Assembly (NCBI GenBank): GCA_002479815.1
Contig: DLPA01000079.1
Location: 1-8,703 of the forward strand
Source of the DNA: a bacterium UBA7470
GTDB lineage: Bacteria > Pseudomonadota > Gammaproteobacteria > Burkholderiales > Burkholderiaceae_C
Reading direction: 5' to 3'
Length of the DNA stretch: 8,703 bases
The notes beneath the pieces were generated by a model. It searched no databases, was not told the DNA's origin, and was given only the letters and a program-made list of their open reading frames with translations. Position 1 is the first letter of the stretch. Each line of letters begins with the position of its first letter. Positions 1 to 7,244 of this stretch are shown here, one piece after another. A program made the position numbers and the translations under genes.

Positions 1-7
1 TCATCAC

Positions 8-496
8 CTATTCCAAAGATGGTAATTTTTTGACAATAGGAAATTCCGATAAGACGGCCTTCCAGTGCGGTTGACGGTACAAGGCATAAATTGTCATGAG
101 ATCTAAAAATGCCAAACAGACCATTGCCATTTCCGGCCAAGGCGACCAGTATTCGGACTGCCACAAATGCCACGCTGTATATGCCAAGTGTGCAATTGCG
201 CTGATGCTGACAAGCGGAGGCAGCCATGACCACAGGGCACGCACGATACGCCCAGCTTCAGGGCGCCGCACAGCAGACACAAAGCTTGCCACCAACGCTG
301 GTATCTCGACCAGCAGCAACCACGTTATCAGCTTCGCGTCGAATAATTGCCACAGTGTTTGACCTTGCTGACCTGCAAAGATCAGCAGCACCCCAAACAC
401 CCAATACCGACATTGCAACCCCAAGGCCAGCCATAGCGCCGCAGGAATGCGTAGTACGCCGTGCTCATTAACGTCCAAAGAGTGATCTTCCATCAT
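8..496 (-). CDS. Small inner-membrane protein, DUF2919 (YfeZ-like)
   Basis: This 162-residue protein has no known biochemical function. It has about four hydrophobic stretches, near residues 18-41 (interrupted by a basic residue), 56-76, 90-111 and 121-140, with short polar loops between them, so it should be an integral inner-membrane protein. The segment near residues 42-70, with a QQG motif followed by LF and an IPAL stretch, resembles the DUF2919 family of E. coli YfeZ. That match is from memory of the family pattern. The start is a double ATG (MM); only a weak purine-rich stretch precedes it. It lies 16 bases after rpoN on the same strand and is probably cotranscribed with it. hpf or ptsN is the more usual gene in this place. 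Coding is well supported by the length, the membrane pattern and the tight spacing; the family name is less certain. Confidence 0.7.
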   Translation of the reverse strand: MMEDHSLDVNEHGVLRIPAALWLALGLQCRYWVFGVLLIFAGQQGQTLWQLFDAKLITWLLLVEIPALVASFVSAVRRPEAGRIVRALWSWLPPLVSISAIAHLAYTAWHLWQSEYWSPWPEMAMVCLAFLDLMTIYALYRQPHWKAVLSEFPIVKKLPSLE

Positions 497-512
497 GTGT
501 GTCTTTTCAAAA

Positions 513-2105
513 TCAAAGTGCTTTTCTGAGGCTGGCGGGGGCGATTTTGAGTGCCTCTCGGTACTTCGCCACCGTTCGGCGAGCGCACTCTATGCCTTGT
601 TCGCGCAGCAAATCAGATAAGGCGTTGTCTGATAAAGGTTTTTTTTGATCTTCGCCTGCAACTAATTGTTTAATCAGCGCTCGCACAGCAGTACTAGAGG
701 CGTTGCCACCGGTTTCTGTCCCCAATGAGGATCCGAAAAAGTACTTCAGTTCGTAAGTACCGAAGGGGGTTGCCATGTATTTGGCGGTAGTGACGCGGCT
801 GATGGTGGACTCATGCAGTCCCAACTCGTCTGCGATTTCTCGTAAGACCAAGGGCCGCATCGCCAATTCTCCGTGCATGAAGAAATTGCGTTGTCGCTCC
901 ACAATCGCGCTGCTGACACGCAAAATGGTGTCAAAGCGTTGTTGGATGTTTTTGATGAACCAGCGGGCTTCTTGCAGACGCTGCTGCATTCCTGCCCCAC
1001 CCTCCCCTTTCATGCCACGGCCTTCACGCATAGCGCCAGCATACACATCGTGAATCCGCAGGCGCGGCATGACGTCTGGATTGAGCTGCACTTTGAAGCC
1101 TCGTCCGACCCGCACCACAATCACATCAGGCACGATGATGTGTCGTTCTGTGTCCGCAAACCGCCGACCGGGCTTGGGTTCCAGCTTGACAATCAAACCC
1201 AAGGCGGCTTTGGTGGTGTCCTCATCGATTTTGCATAAGGCGGTCAGTTTGCGCACATCGCGCTTGGCCATCAGCTCCAAGGGTTGCTGGCACATACACC
1301 AAGCGGCTCGGGACACGGGGGTATTGGGCAACTCTTCAATTTGCAAGCGCAAACACTCTGCCAAGTGGCGGGCACCTACGCCGGTGGGATCCATCTCCTG
1401 CAAATAGGGCAATGCCTCGGCCAGAGAGGCTTCTAGGCGTTGTAGCGACATCTGCTGTGCGGTCGCATCTTGCAACGCTTCGGCATTCAAGGCAGCAGCC
1501 AAGTCGGCCAACGCATCGGTGAGATAGCCATCGTCGTTCAAAGACTCGATCAATACATACAAGGCCGCTTGAATTTCTGCAGAAAGACGCAAGCCCAATG
1601 CTTGCTGATGAAGATGCGCCTGCAAGGTGATGTGCTCATGCGCCAAATCTGCCGCGGATGCTGTTTCCTCATCGCCCGCCGCGTGGTGGTGGCGCGCTGG
1701 CGCTTCGCCGCCCCATTCTCCATCGTCCGGGGAAAACGCCACACTGCCATCCCCCTCCCAATCGGGTGCATCATGTAACCCCTCATCTGCCGCGGTATCC
1801 AAACCCGCATCCGCCCCAGAGTCGTGCTTTTCTTTGCTCAAAAACTCTTTTTCAGCTTGTCCTTTTGACGCATCGGCATCAACGAGTTGCTCGCCCACCG
1901 TCACAGGCGTATCCGCGTGCTCCAGACCAAAGGATTCACGTTCAGCCTGATCGTCTACCTGCTCCAAAAAGGGATTCTCATCCAGCATTTGCTCGACTTC
2001 TTGCCCTAGCTCAAGCGTCGAAAGTTGCAGCAAGCGGATGGATTGTTGTAGCTGTGGGGTGAGGGCCAGATGTTGGGAGACCCGAAGTGAAAGTCCTTGT
2101 TTCAT
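513..2105 (-). CDS. rpoN: RNA polymerase sigma-54 factor RpoN
   Basis: RpoN directs RNA polymerase to -24/-12 promoters that need AAA+ enhancer-binding proteins. The 530-residue product starts with MKQGLSLRVSQHLALTPQLQ, the glutamine-rich activator-interacting region I (about 1-50). An unusually long acidic region II follows (about 53-170, with an HHH run), then the core-binding domain. The helix-turn-helix is at about 421-440 (LREIADELGLHESTISRVTT). The RpoN box, ARRTVAKYRE, is intact at 508-517. The frame stays open 43 codons further upstream, but that extension runs into lptB in another frame and has no sigma-54 similarity, so the ATG at 2103-2105 is chosen. The family is typically near 480 residues; the extra length is mostly acidic linker. 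It begins 19 bases after lptB on the same strand, an operon arrangement known in many proteobacteria. No strong ribosome-binding site precedes it, so coupling to lptB translation is possible. Confidence 0.97.
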   Translation of the reverse strand: MKQGLSLRVSQHLALTPQLQQSIRLLQLSTLELGQEVEQMLDENPFLEQVDDQAERESFGLEHADTPVTVGEQLVDADASKGQAEKEFLSKEKHDSGADAGLDTAADEGLHDAPDWEGDGSVAFSPDDGEWGGEAPARHHHAAGDEETASAADLAHEHITLQAHLHQQALGLRLSAEIQAALYVLIESLNDDGYLTDALADLAAALNAEALQDATAQQMSLQRLEASLAEALPYLQEMDPTGVGARHLAECLRLQIEELPNTPVSRAAWCMCQQPLELMAKRDVRKLTALCKIDEDTTKAALGLIVKLEPKPGRRFADTERHIIVPDVIVVRVGRGFKVQLNPDVMPRLRIHDVYAGAMREGRGMKGEGGAGMQQRLQEARWFIKNIQQRFDTILRVSSAIVERQRNFFMHGELAMRPLVLREIADELGLHESTISRVTTAKYMATPFGTYELKYFFGSSLGTETGGNASSTAVRALIKQLVAGEDQKKPLSDNALSDLLREQGIECARRTVAKYREALKIAPASLRKAL

Positions 2106-2124
2106 TGAAGCTGAACGCTGGGGC

Positions 2125-2919
2125 TTACATACGGAAGTGTTCACCCAGATAGACGCGGCGCACATCTGCATTCGCCACAATCTCATCTGGTGTGCCACGC
2201 GCCAACACCGTACCATCGTTGATGATGTAGGCATGGTCGCAGATGCCTAGTGTTTCGCGGACGTTGTGATCTGTAATCAACACACCGATACCACGGCCTT
2301 TCAAAAATCCAATGATGCGTTGAATTTCAATAATCGCAATCGGGTCTATACCTGCAAACGGCTCGTCCAGCAAAATGAATCTGGGACTGGTGGCCAAGGC
2401 GCGGGCAATTTCCACTCGCCGTCGCTCTCCGCCTGAAAGGGCCGGAGCAGGCGAACGGCGAATGTGCTCAACCCGCAAATCCCGCAGCAGTGCATCCAAG
2501 CGTTGCTCGAGATCTGATGCAGACCACGCCTGTTCTTGTGTGTGTTGCTGCAACTCTAAGACAGCGCGAATATTGTCCTCGACCGTCAACTTCCGAAAGA
2601 TAGACGCTTCTTGCGGCAAATAACCCAAGCCCAAACGCGCGCGGCGGTGAATGGCTTGGTTCTCGATGGCGTGACCATCCAACATGATTTGCCCTGCATC
2701 AGCACGCACCAAGCCCACGATCATGTAAAACGAGGTGGTTTTGCCTGCGCCATTGGGTCCCAACAGCCCCACCACTTCACCTTGTCTCACCGTTAAAGAC
2801 ACGTCTTTGACCACCTTGCGACCGCCATAGCTTTTTTGTAAGTGCACTGCCTCCAAACGAACGGCATCAGGGCTGATAGCAGGCAAAGTGGCAGAGGCAG
2901 CAAGGGAAGTCTCATTCAT
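2125..2919 (-). CDS. lptB: LPS export ABC transporter ATPase LptB
   Basis: LptB is the cytoplasmic ATPase of the LptB2FGC complex. It powers extraction of lipopolysaccharide from the inner membrane and its push along the LptA bridge to the outer membrane. The 264-residue product has every ABC ATPase motif: Walker [10 protein letters not shown] at 54-62, the Q-loop glutamine at 103 (LPQEAS), the signature LSGGERRR at 161-168, Walker B FILLDE at 181-186 with the catalytic Glu186, and the switch His218 in ITDHNVRE. About 18 extra residues precede the usual LptB start near the first beta strand, so the N-terminus is slightly long. The start ATG overlaps the lptA stop in an ATGA, which suggests translational coupling. 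The adjacent lptA and rpoN genes separate this protein from similar branched-chain amino acid transporter ATPases. Confidence 0.97.
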   Translation of the reverse strand: MNETSLAASATLPAISPDAVRLEAVHLQKSYGGRKVVKDVSLTVRQGEVVGLLGPNGAGKTTSFYMIVGLVRADAGQIMLDGHAIENQAIHRRARLGLGYLPQEASIFRKLTVEDNIRAVLELQQHTQEQAWSASDLEQRLDALLRDLRVEHIRRSPAPALSGGERRRVEIARALATSPRFILLDEPFAGIDPIAIIEIQRIIGFLKGRGIGVLITDHNVRETLGICDHAYIINDGTVLARGTPDEIVANADVRRVYLGEHFRM

Positions 2920-3596
2920 GGCTTAGACCCGTTGATGCCAGATGTAGAAGGTTTCAGCGCTGGCCCAGTCGTGGGTGCAGCGTTTGCAGGAGCACCTTCT
3001 GCTTTGGGCGTTGGGGTCAAGACCGCACGCACCCGTCCAGACGGATTGTCTGCCGTGCGCTGTGCTCCCCCCTCCACCACAAACGTGTCTTTATTGTTGT
3101 CATAAGTGACTTTGCTGCCGGCAGTTTCATCGGTCAGCGTCGCGCCTCTGTACCTGCGCATGACGGCGCGGCTGATGAATTGAACAATATCCGCTTGCCC
3201 GTTGTACTCAATGCGCTCAGCCTCGCCCTCGATGAATTCATCCACCCCTTCGCGCTTTTGTCTGAAAAAAGCCAACGCATTGGGTGCGCCAATGACCGTT
3301 CCAAATTGATGCCCTTGGCTGTCTTGCCTGACCTCGACACGATCTCCCCGGATGAGGATTGTGCCCTTAGTGATGAGCACATTACCGGTAAAGATACTGA
3401 GCTGCTTGTTGTCGTCGTAGCGCAATACATCAGCCTCGGCATGCAGCGGTTTTTGGCGGTCGGCTCGTTCTGCGTAGGCCCAGCCGCTCGCTCCACACAA
3501 GCCCAGCAACAAGAGAAAAGCCCCCAATCCCTGAGAGAGCGTGTGTCGAAGGACCAGGATGCGATGCGCTGCGGTGAGGGGAAGTCGAATAAACAT
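2916..3596 (-). CDS. lptA: LPS transport periplasmic bridge protein LptA
   Basis: LptA is the soluble periplasmic protein that oligomerises into the beta-jellyroll bridge carrying lipopolysaccharide between LptC and LptD. The product is 226 residues from the ATG at 3594-3596; a TTG two codons earlier is an alternative start. An N-terminal signal peptide has a hydrophobic core near residues 21-35 and a likely cleavage after AYA at residue 42. The mature part carries the OstA/LptA features: the [20 protein letters not shown] opening, [10 protein letters not shown], the RGDRVEV strand and repeated short beta segments. The last 35 or so residues are a Pro/Ala/Thr-rich tail that looks disordered. 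It overlaps lptB by 4 bases. lptC, the usual upstream partner, is absent; dsbA lies upstream behind a terminator, and a promoter-like sequence sits about 30 bases upstream. Confidence 0.95.
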   Translation of the reverse strand: MFIRLPLTAAHRILVLRHTLSQGLGAFLLLLGLCGASGWAYAERADRQKPLHAEADVLRYDDNKQLSIFTGNVLITKGTILIRGDRVEVRQDSQGHQFGTVIGAPNALAFFRQKREGVDEFIEGEAERIEYNGQADIVQFISRAVMRRYRGATLTDETAGSKVTYDNNKDTFVVEGGAQRTADNPSGRVRAVLTPTPKAEGAPANAAPTTGPALKPSTSGINGSKP

Positions 3597-3627
3597 AAGC
3601 AAACTTTAAGGCACACTATTTGCTTCG

Positions 3628-3654
3628 ATTGTAGCGGTGCGTTGCAAAAGTCAA
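3628..3654 (-). promoter_or_regulatory. Putative sigma-70 promoter for lptA-lptB-rpoN
   Basis: On the minus strand, TTGACT (3649-3654) matches the -35 consensus at five of six bases and TACAAT (3628-3633) matches the -10 consensus at five of six. The spacer is 15 bp, shorter than the ideal 17. The predicted transcript start is near 3621, giving a leader of about 25 bases to the lptA ATG. The location is sensible: it lies between the dsbA terminator and lptA, where the downstream operon needs its own promoter. Confidence 0.6.
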
Positions 3655-3760
3655 GGCTTGATCTGACCAAGATGGTCTGGCTGAAGACGAGACATCTGCG
3701 TTTCAACGCAAACAAAACCGCAGTCTCTTCTTCGATAACGCGTTGACGATGTGAAACACA

Positions 3761-3782
3761 AAAGGGGCGTGAAAGCCCCTTT
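3761..3782 (-). terminator. Rho-independent terminator after dsbA
   Basis: A perfect 8-bp stem, AAAGGGGC / GCCCCTTT, closes a 6-base loop (3769-3774). On the minus strand the stem is followed by TTTTGTGTTT, a T-rich tail. It starts 28 bases beyond the dsbA stop codon and separates the argS-SPOR-dsbA unit from lptA. Confidence 0.85.
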
Positions 3783-3809
3783 CTTCATGTGTGCGCGACC
3801 ATCGCCGTA

Positions 3810-4457
3810 TCAGCCACCTTTGCGCACGCGCTCAATCAGGTGATCGGTGACCGCCAGAGATCGCTCCATGGACTGTGCGATGCTGCCCGACGTGAAAAAG
3901 CGCCCTGCAATGCCCAAAGAGGGTACGCCATCGACCACATAAGCCTCCGTCAGCTGGCTGGCACGTCGGGCCTTGCCTGCGATGGCAAAAGAGTTGTAAA
4001 ACTCCATGAATTTAGCTTTATCTACGCCTTGCTTGGCAACCCAGTTGGCAATTTCATCGCCCGTGTGCAAGCGCTGTTTCTCGACATGGATGGCAGTGAA
4101 TACGCGTGCATGCAACTCCTCCAGCTTACCCATCGCTTCTAAGCTATAGAACAGTCGCTGTTGCGGTACATTGTCGTCGCGGAAAGCGACGGGGATGCGG
4201 CGCACGACCACATCGGCAGGGACACGCTTGGCCCAGGCATCAAAGCTGGATTCAAACTTTGCACAGTGAGGACAGTTGTACCAAAAAAACTCCAGCACCT
4301 CGACTTTGCCTGCAGGCGCATCTACAGGCGCTGGGCGGGACAGTTTCAGGTAATCTACCCCCTCTTTGAAAGCGCCAGACTGTGCCCATGACACAGGTGT
4401 GGCAACAAATGCAGCGGCGGACACAACGGCCACTTGAGAAAAATCACGACGACGCAT
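3810..4457 (-). CDS. dsbA: Periplasmic thiol:disulfide oxidoreductase DsbA
   Basis: DsbA introduces disulfide bonds into exported proteins in the periplasm and is normally reoxidised by membrane protein DsbB. The 215-residue product has a thioredoxin fold with a CPHC active site at 62-65 (FFWYNCPHCAKFE) and the cis-proline loop GVPS with Pro179. An N-terminal signal peptide of about 25 residues ends in SWA before QSGAF. It opens MRRRDFS, which resembles the twin-arginine export motif. The length fits the family. The start ATG is preceded by GGAG at a spacing of 10 bases. It is the last gene of the argS-SPOR-dsbA group, 66 bases after the SPOR gene, and is followed by a strong terminator. Confidence 0.93.
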   Translation of the reverse strand: MRRRDFSQVAVVSAAAFVATPVSWAQSGAFKEGVDYLKLSRPAPVDAPAGKVEVLEFFWYNCPHCAKFESSFDAWAKRVPADVVVRRIPVAFRDDNVPQQRLFYSLEAMGKLEELHARVFTAIHVEKQRLHTGDEIANWVAKQGVDKAKFMEFYNSFAIAGKARRASQLTEAYVVDGVPSLGIAGRFFTSGSIAQSMERSLAVTDHLIERVRKGG

Positions 4458-4523
4458 GGAAGATAGACTCCAATAAACAGTGGTGTGTTCAATGATACGC
4501 AGTTATGGCGTAAGTTCCCGTAG

Positions 4524-5249
4524 TCAACGCTGGACGCGCACCAGTGCTGCCTCTGTACCACCCGCGTGGAGTTCGGTTTTCATTTTTTCGGCTTCCTCTT
4601 GACGCTCAAACGGCCCCAAGCGTACCCGAAAGACCGTGCGACCGGCCTGCTCACGCTCGGTGATTCTGGCATCTAAGCCCATCAAGGCCATTTTGGCTCG
4701 TTGGGCTTGTGCGTCTTCAGGACTGTTGAATGCCCCCACTTGGACAAAGTACTGAATCGGCTCCACAGGCGTGCTGGAGGCGATCGGTTTGCCTTGGCTA
4801 GAAGCCTTGGCCAAGTCGCCCAAAGGATCGCTGGACTGCGGTTTGGCGGGAGGGGTCGTCGGCTTGCTGTCTGCTATCGGTGTGTCGGGTGCAGAAGACT
4901 TTTCAGGCGGCTTGTCGGGTGATTTTTCGGGCTTCTTGTTGGGTTCGCTGGGGGCCGATGGATCGGGTTTGGAAGACGTATCGCCTGCTTGGGTTGTGGC
5001 GGGCGCAGGTGTGTCGGGACTTGCCTTGGCTGGTTTACCAATCAAAGCCGCATTAGGATTCCAGTTTTTATTGCGCTCTTGCTCAGCGGCATCCTGCGTA
5101 GGGGTTCGCGAAATGGCCCTATCGACAAATGGAACAGGCACTTTGGTGACATAAACGGCCACAGCAACCGCTGCTGCAAGTCCCAGCAAAATGCCAAATA
5201 CGATACCAATGATGGTTCCACCTCGCTGTCGGGATCGTTGATAGACCAT
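4524..5249 (-). CDS. Membrane-anchored SPOR-domain protein
   Basis: The 241-residue protein has one N-terminal membrane helix (about 11-34), a long linker rich in Pro, Lys, Ser and Asp (about 72-160, with KPEKS/KPPEKS repeats), and a C-terminal SPOR domain (about 165-238: YFVQVGAFNSPEDAQAQ, then FRVRLGPF). SPOR domains bind denuded glycan strands at the division septum, so the protein probably acts in the periplasm in cell division or envelope remodelling, in the style of FtsN/DedD. This particular protein's role is inferred. The frame is open far upstream into argS, but the ATG at 5247-5249 is chosen because GAGGTG sits 6 bases before it and the basic stretch leads directly into the membrane helix. 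It lies 67 bases after argS, a placement common in Comamonadaceae. Confidence 0.9.
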   Translation of the reverse strand: MVYQRSRQRGGTIIGIVFGILLGLAAAVAVAVYVTKVPVPFVDRAISRTPTQDAAEQERNKNWNPNAALIGKPAKASPDTPAPATTQAGDTSSKPDPSAPSEPNKKPEKSPDKPPEKSSAPDTPIADSKPTTPPAKPQSSDPLGDLAKASSQGKPIASSTPVEPIQYFVQVGAFNSPEDAQAQRAKMALMGLDARITEREQAGRTVFRVRLGPFERQEEAEKMKTELHAGGTEAALVRVQR

Positions 5250-5255
5250 AGGATT

Positions 5256-5261
5256 CACCTC
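5256..5261 (-). promoter_or_regulatory. Ribosome-binding site fixing the SPOR gene start
   Basis: GAGGTG on the minus strand lies 6 bases before the ATG at 5247-5249. It is what decides between this start and an upstream in-frame ATG at 5286-5288, which falls inside a hairpin. Confidence 0.75.
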
Positions 5262-5279
5262 AGAAACAGGGTTAACACC

Positions 5280-5304
5280 GCCCACCATCACCGCAATGGT
5301 GGGC
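5280..5304 (-). other. Strong intercistronic hairpin between argS and SPOR gene
   Basis: GCCCACCAT and ATGGTGGGC form a perfect 9-bp stem around a 7-base loop (5289-5295). It starts 12 bases beyond the argS stop. On the minus strand it is followed by GGTGTTAACCC, with no T-run, so it does not look like a simple terminator. It could protect the argS mRNA 3' end, act as a processing or partial attenuation site, or shape translation of the SPOR gene. Confidence 0.75.
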
Positions 5305-5316
5305 CTACAAAACGAA

Positions 5317-7005
5317 TTACATCCGCTGCGGCGCATGCACACCCAACAAGCGAAGCCCATTGCGCAACACTTGTGCGGTGGCGGCGACCAGTGCCAAACG
5401 TGCCCGCTTGAGCGTTTCATCGTCAACCAAAATGCGCTCGGCATCGTAATAGCTGTGGTAGCACGCCGCCAGCTCTCGCAAGTAGAACGTGATGTCGTGC
5501 GGCGCAAAATCATTCGCTGCAGCCGTCAACATGGGTTGAAATTGTGCCAATTTCAACATAAGCGTCATGGCTTGAGTGCCCACCAAAGGCGACAAATCTG
5601 CCTGCGTGAGTTGTGCCACATCGCCTTGCTCTTTCTCGACCCACGCCTGCAACACCGAGCAGATGCGTGCGTGCGCATACTGCACGTAATAGACAGGGTT
5701 GTCGTTGTTTTGGGCCAACGCCAAATCAATGTCAAACACGTACTCGGTGTCTGGTTTGCGACTGAGCAAGAAAAAGCGCACTGCGTCTTTGGATGTCCAC
5801 TCGATCAAATCACGCAAGGTGACATACGAGCCTGCGCGTTTAGAAATTTTCACTTCCTGCCCACCACGCATCACCCGTACCATCGTGTGCAGCACATAGT
5901 CAGGATAGCCTTGCGGAATGCCCACATCTGCCGCTTGCAAGCCGGCTCGCACCCGCGCAATCGTGCCGTGATGATCCATACCCTGAATGTTGACCACCTT
6001 GGTAAAGCCACGCTCCCACTTGGTGATGTGGTAAGCGACGTCGGGCACGAAGTAAGTGTAGGAGCCATCGGACTTGCGCATGACACGATCTTTGTCGTCG
6101 CCATACTCGGTGGACTTGAGCCACAGCGCCCCCTCTTGTTCGTAGGTTTTGCCGTTGTGGATGAGTTTATGGACGGTGGCCTCCACACGACCTTCGGTGT
6201 ACAGACTAGACTCTAAATAGTAGTGGTCAAACTTGACGGCGAATGCCTGTAAGTCCAAATCTTGCTCATGACGCAAATAGGCGACAGCAAACTGACGTAT
6301 CCCCTCCGTATCGTTCACATCGCCGCTGGCGGTAAAGCTGCGGTCGTCGGCACGCACTGTCTTGGCGGCCAGAAAGTCATTTGCAATGTCTTGAATGTAG
6401 TCCCCGTTGTAGGCTGCTTCAGGCCATGCCGCATCACCGGGCTTGACACCTTTGGCCCTGAGTTGGGTCGAATGGGCCAGCGTGTTGATCTGTACGCCCG
6501 CATCGTTGTAATAAAACTCACGATGCACCTGCCAGCCTTGGGTTTCTAGCAAATTACAAATCGCATCGCCCAAGGCGGCTTGGCGACCATGCCCGACGTG
6601 CAGCGGGCCCGTGGGATTGGCTGAGACAAATTCCACCAGTACGCGACCGGCACTTGCACCTTGTTGCCAGCCAAAACGATCGCCTTGCAGCAGCACGTCG
6701 CGCACCACAGTTTGCTTGGCTGCTGGCTTGAGTTTGATGTTAATGAAACCTGGCCCTGCAATGTCTAAAGCCTCGACCCACTGCGCGTACGCCGCTTGAA
6801 CACGAAGCGCGTCGCACAAGTCCTGCGCCAATTGTCTGGGGTTCTTCTTGAGAGCCTTGGCCAACTGCATGGCCGCCGTACAGGCCCAGTCACCGTGGGC
6901 AGCGACCTTGGGCGATTCAAAAGTGGCCTTCACGCCTGCACCGGGCAATAAGGCATCCAATTCAGCGGCCAATCCGGCCAAGAGTTCTTGTTTGATATTG
7001 AGCAT
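5317..7005 (-). CDS. argS: Arginyl-tRNA synthetase
   Basis: This is a class I aminoacyl-tRNA synthetase that charges tRNA-Arg with arginine in the cytoplasm. The product is 562 residues, a normal length. It has the N-terminal Add1 tRNA-recognition domain (about 1-95), then the HIGH signature as [11 protein letters not shown] (HVGH at 136-139). The KMSK-like element is KISKR at about 386-390, followed by [12 protein letters not shown]. The C-terminal helical anticodon-binding domain ends [13 protein letters not shown], the usual family C-terminus with a terminal methionine. The start ATG at 7003-7005 aligns with the expected N-terminus ([12 protein letters not shown]); it is preceded by a run of G residues but no clear Shine-Dalgarno. 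It is the first gene of the argS-SPOR-dsbA group and is divergent from the PsiF-repeat gene. Confidence 0.98.
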   Translation of the reverse strand: MLNIKQELLAGLAAELDALLPGAGVKATFESPKVAAHGDWACTAAMQLAKALKKNPRQLAQDLCDALRVQAAYAQWVEALDIAGPGFINIKLKPAAKQTVVRDVLLQGDRFGWQQGASAGRVLVEFVSANPTGPLHVGHGRQAALGDAICNLLETQGWQVHREFYYNDAGVQINTLAHSTQLRAKGVKPGDAAWPEAAYNGDYIQDIANDFLAAKTVRADDRSFTASGDVNDTEGIRQFAVAYLRHEQDLDLQAFAVKFDHYYLESSLYTEGRVEATVHKLIHNGKTYEQEGALWLKSTEYGDDKDRVMRKSDGSYTYFVPDVAYHITKWERGFTKVVNIQGMDHHGTIARVRAGLQAADVGIPQGYPDYVLHTMVRVMRGGQEVKISKRAGSYVTLRDLIEWTSKDAVRFFLLSRKPDTEYVFDIDLALAQNNDNPVYYVQYAHARICSVLQAWVEKEQGDVAQLTQADLSPLVGTQAMTLMLKLAQFQPMLTAAANDFAPHDITFYLRELAACYHSYYDAERILVDDETLKRARLALVAATAQVLRNGLRLLGVHAPQRM

Positions 7006-7244
7006 CCCCCGATTTTAGGTTGCCCAGACCCACACTCACCAATCGCACGCACAAGGCACAGGCCTTGCCAGATGGATCACACAAACAAGGTCACTTGTTG
7101 TTTTTTGTGACTCTGCCCAACGGAGCCGCCTCTGCAACAGTCTTGTGGCGCCACATTTGAGCGCAAAATGACAGCACCGATACACCATCCACCATCGGTT
7201 TTTATCCTCAACCCTTCTATCCTTCTATTGATGGGATCGCCCTC
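7006..7244. other. Divergent intergenic region argS / psiF-like
   Basis: These 239 bases must hold the promoters of argS (leftward) and the PsiF-repeat gene (rightward). I see no convincing -35/-10 pair on either strand. Small dyads are present: CAAGGC/GCCTTG, and AACAAG/CTTGTT at 7084-7099 followed by a short T-run. A perfect PhoB half-site heptamer, CTGTCAT, lies on the minus strand at 7168-7174. No coding region is supported here. Confidence 0.4.
7213..7228 (+). repeat. Tandem 8-bp repeat CCTTCTAT x2 before psiF-like gene
   Basis: Two perfect adjacent copies of CCTTCTAT occupy 7213-7220 and 7221-7228, ending 16 bases before the ATG at 7245. The pyrimidine-rich tract lies in the probable 5' leader. 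A slipped-strand duplication is the simplest origin. Confidence 0.8.

Noticed and set aside
1..7. GTG and ATG codons directly after the stop of the DUF2919-like gene on the minus strand, possibly the start of the next gene.
   Set aside because: Only a few bases remain in the window, so a coding start cannot be judged.
3180..3746. Plus-strand open frame of 188 codons antisense to lptA and running into the lptA promoter gap.
   Set aside because: Its composition follows the lptA codon shadow, it has no domain, and it covers the lptA promoter. Not supported as a gene.
5296..6216. Long plus-strand open frame (306 codons) antisense to argS.
   Set aside because: It lies inside the unmistakable argS gene on the other strand; the translation is rich in His/Arg/Cys with no recognisable domain and no ribosome-binding site. 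It is a shadow frame.
7084..7108. AACAAG/CTTGTT dyad followed by a T-run, looking like a terminator.
   Set aside because: The stem is only 6 bp and AT-rich, and no plus-strand gene ends upstream of it, so there is nothing to terminate.
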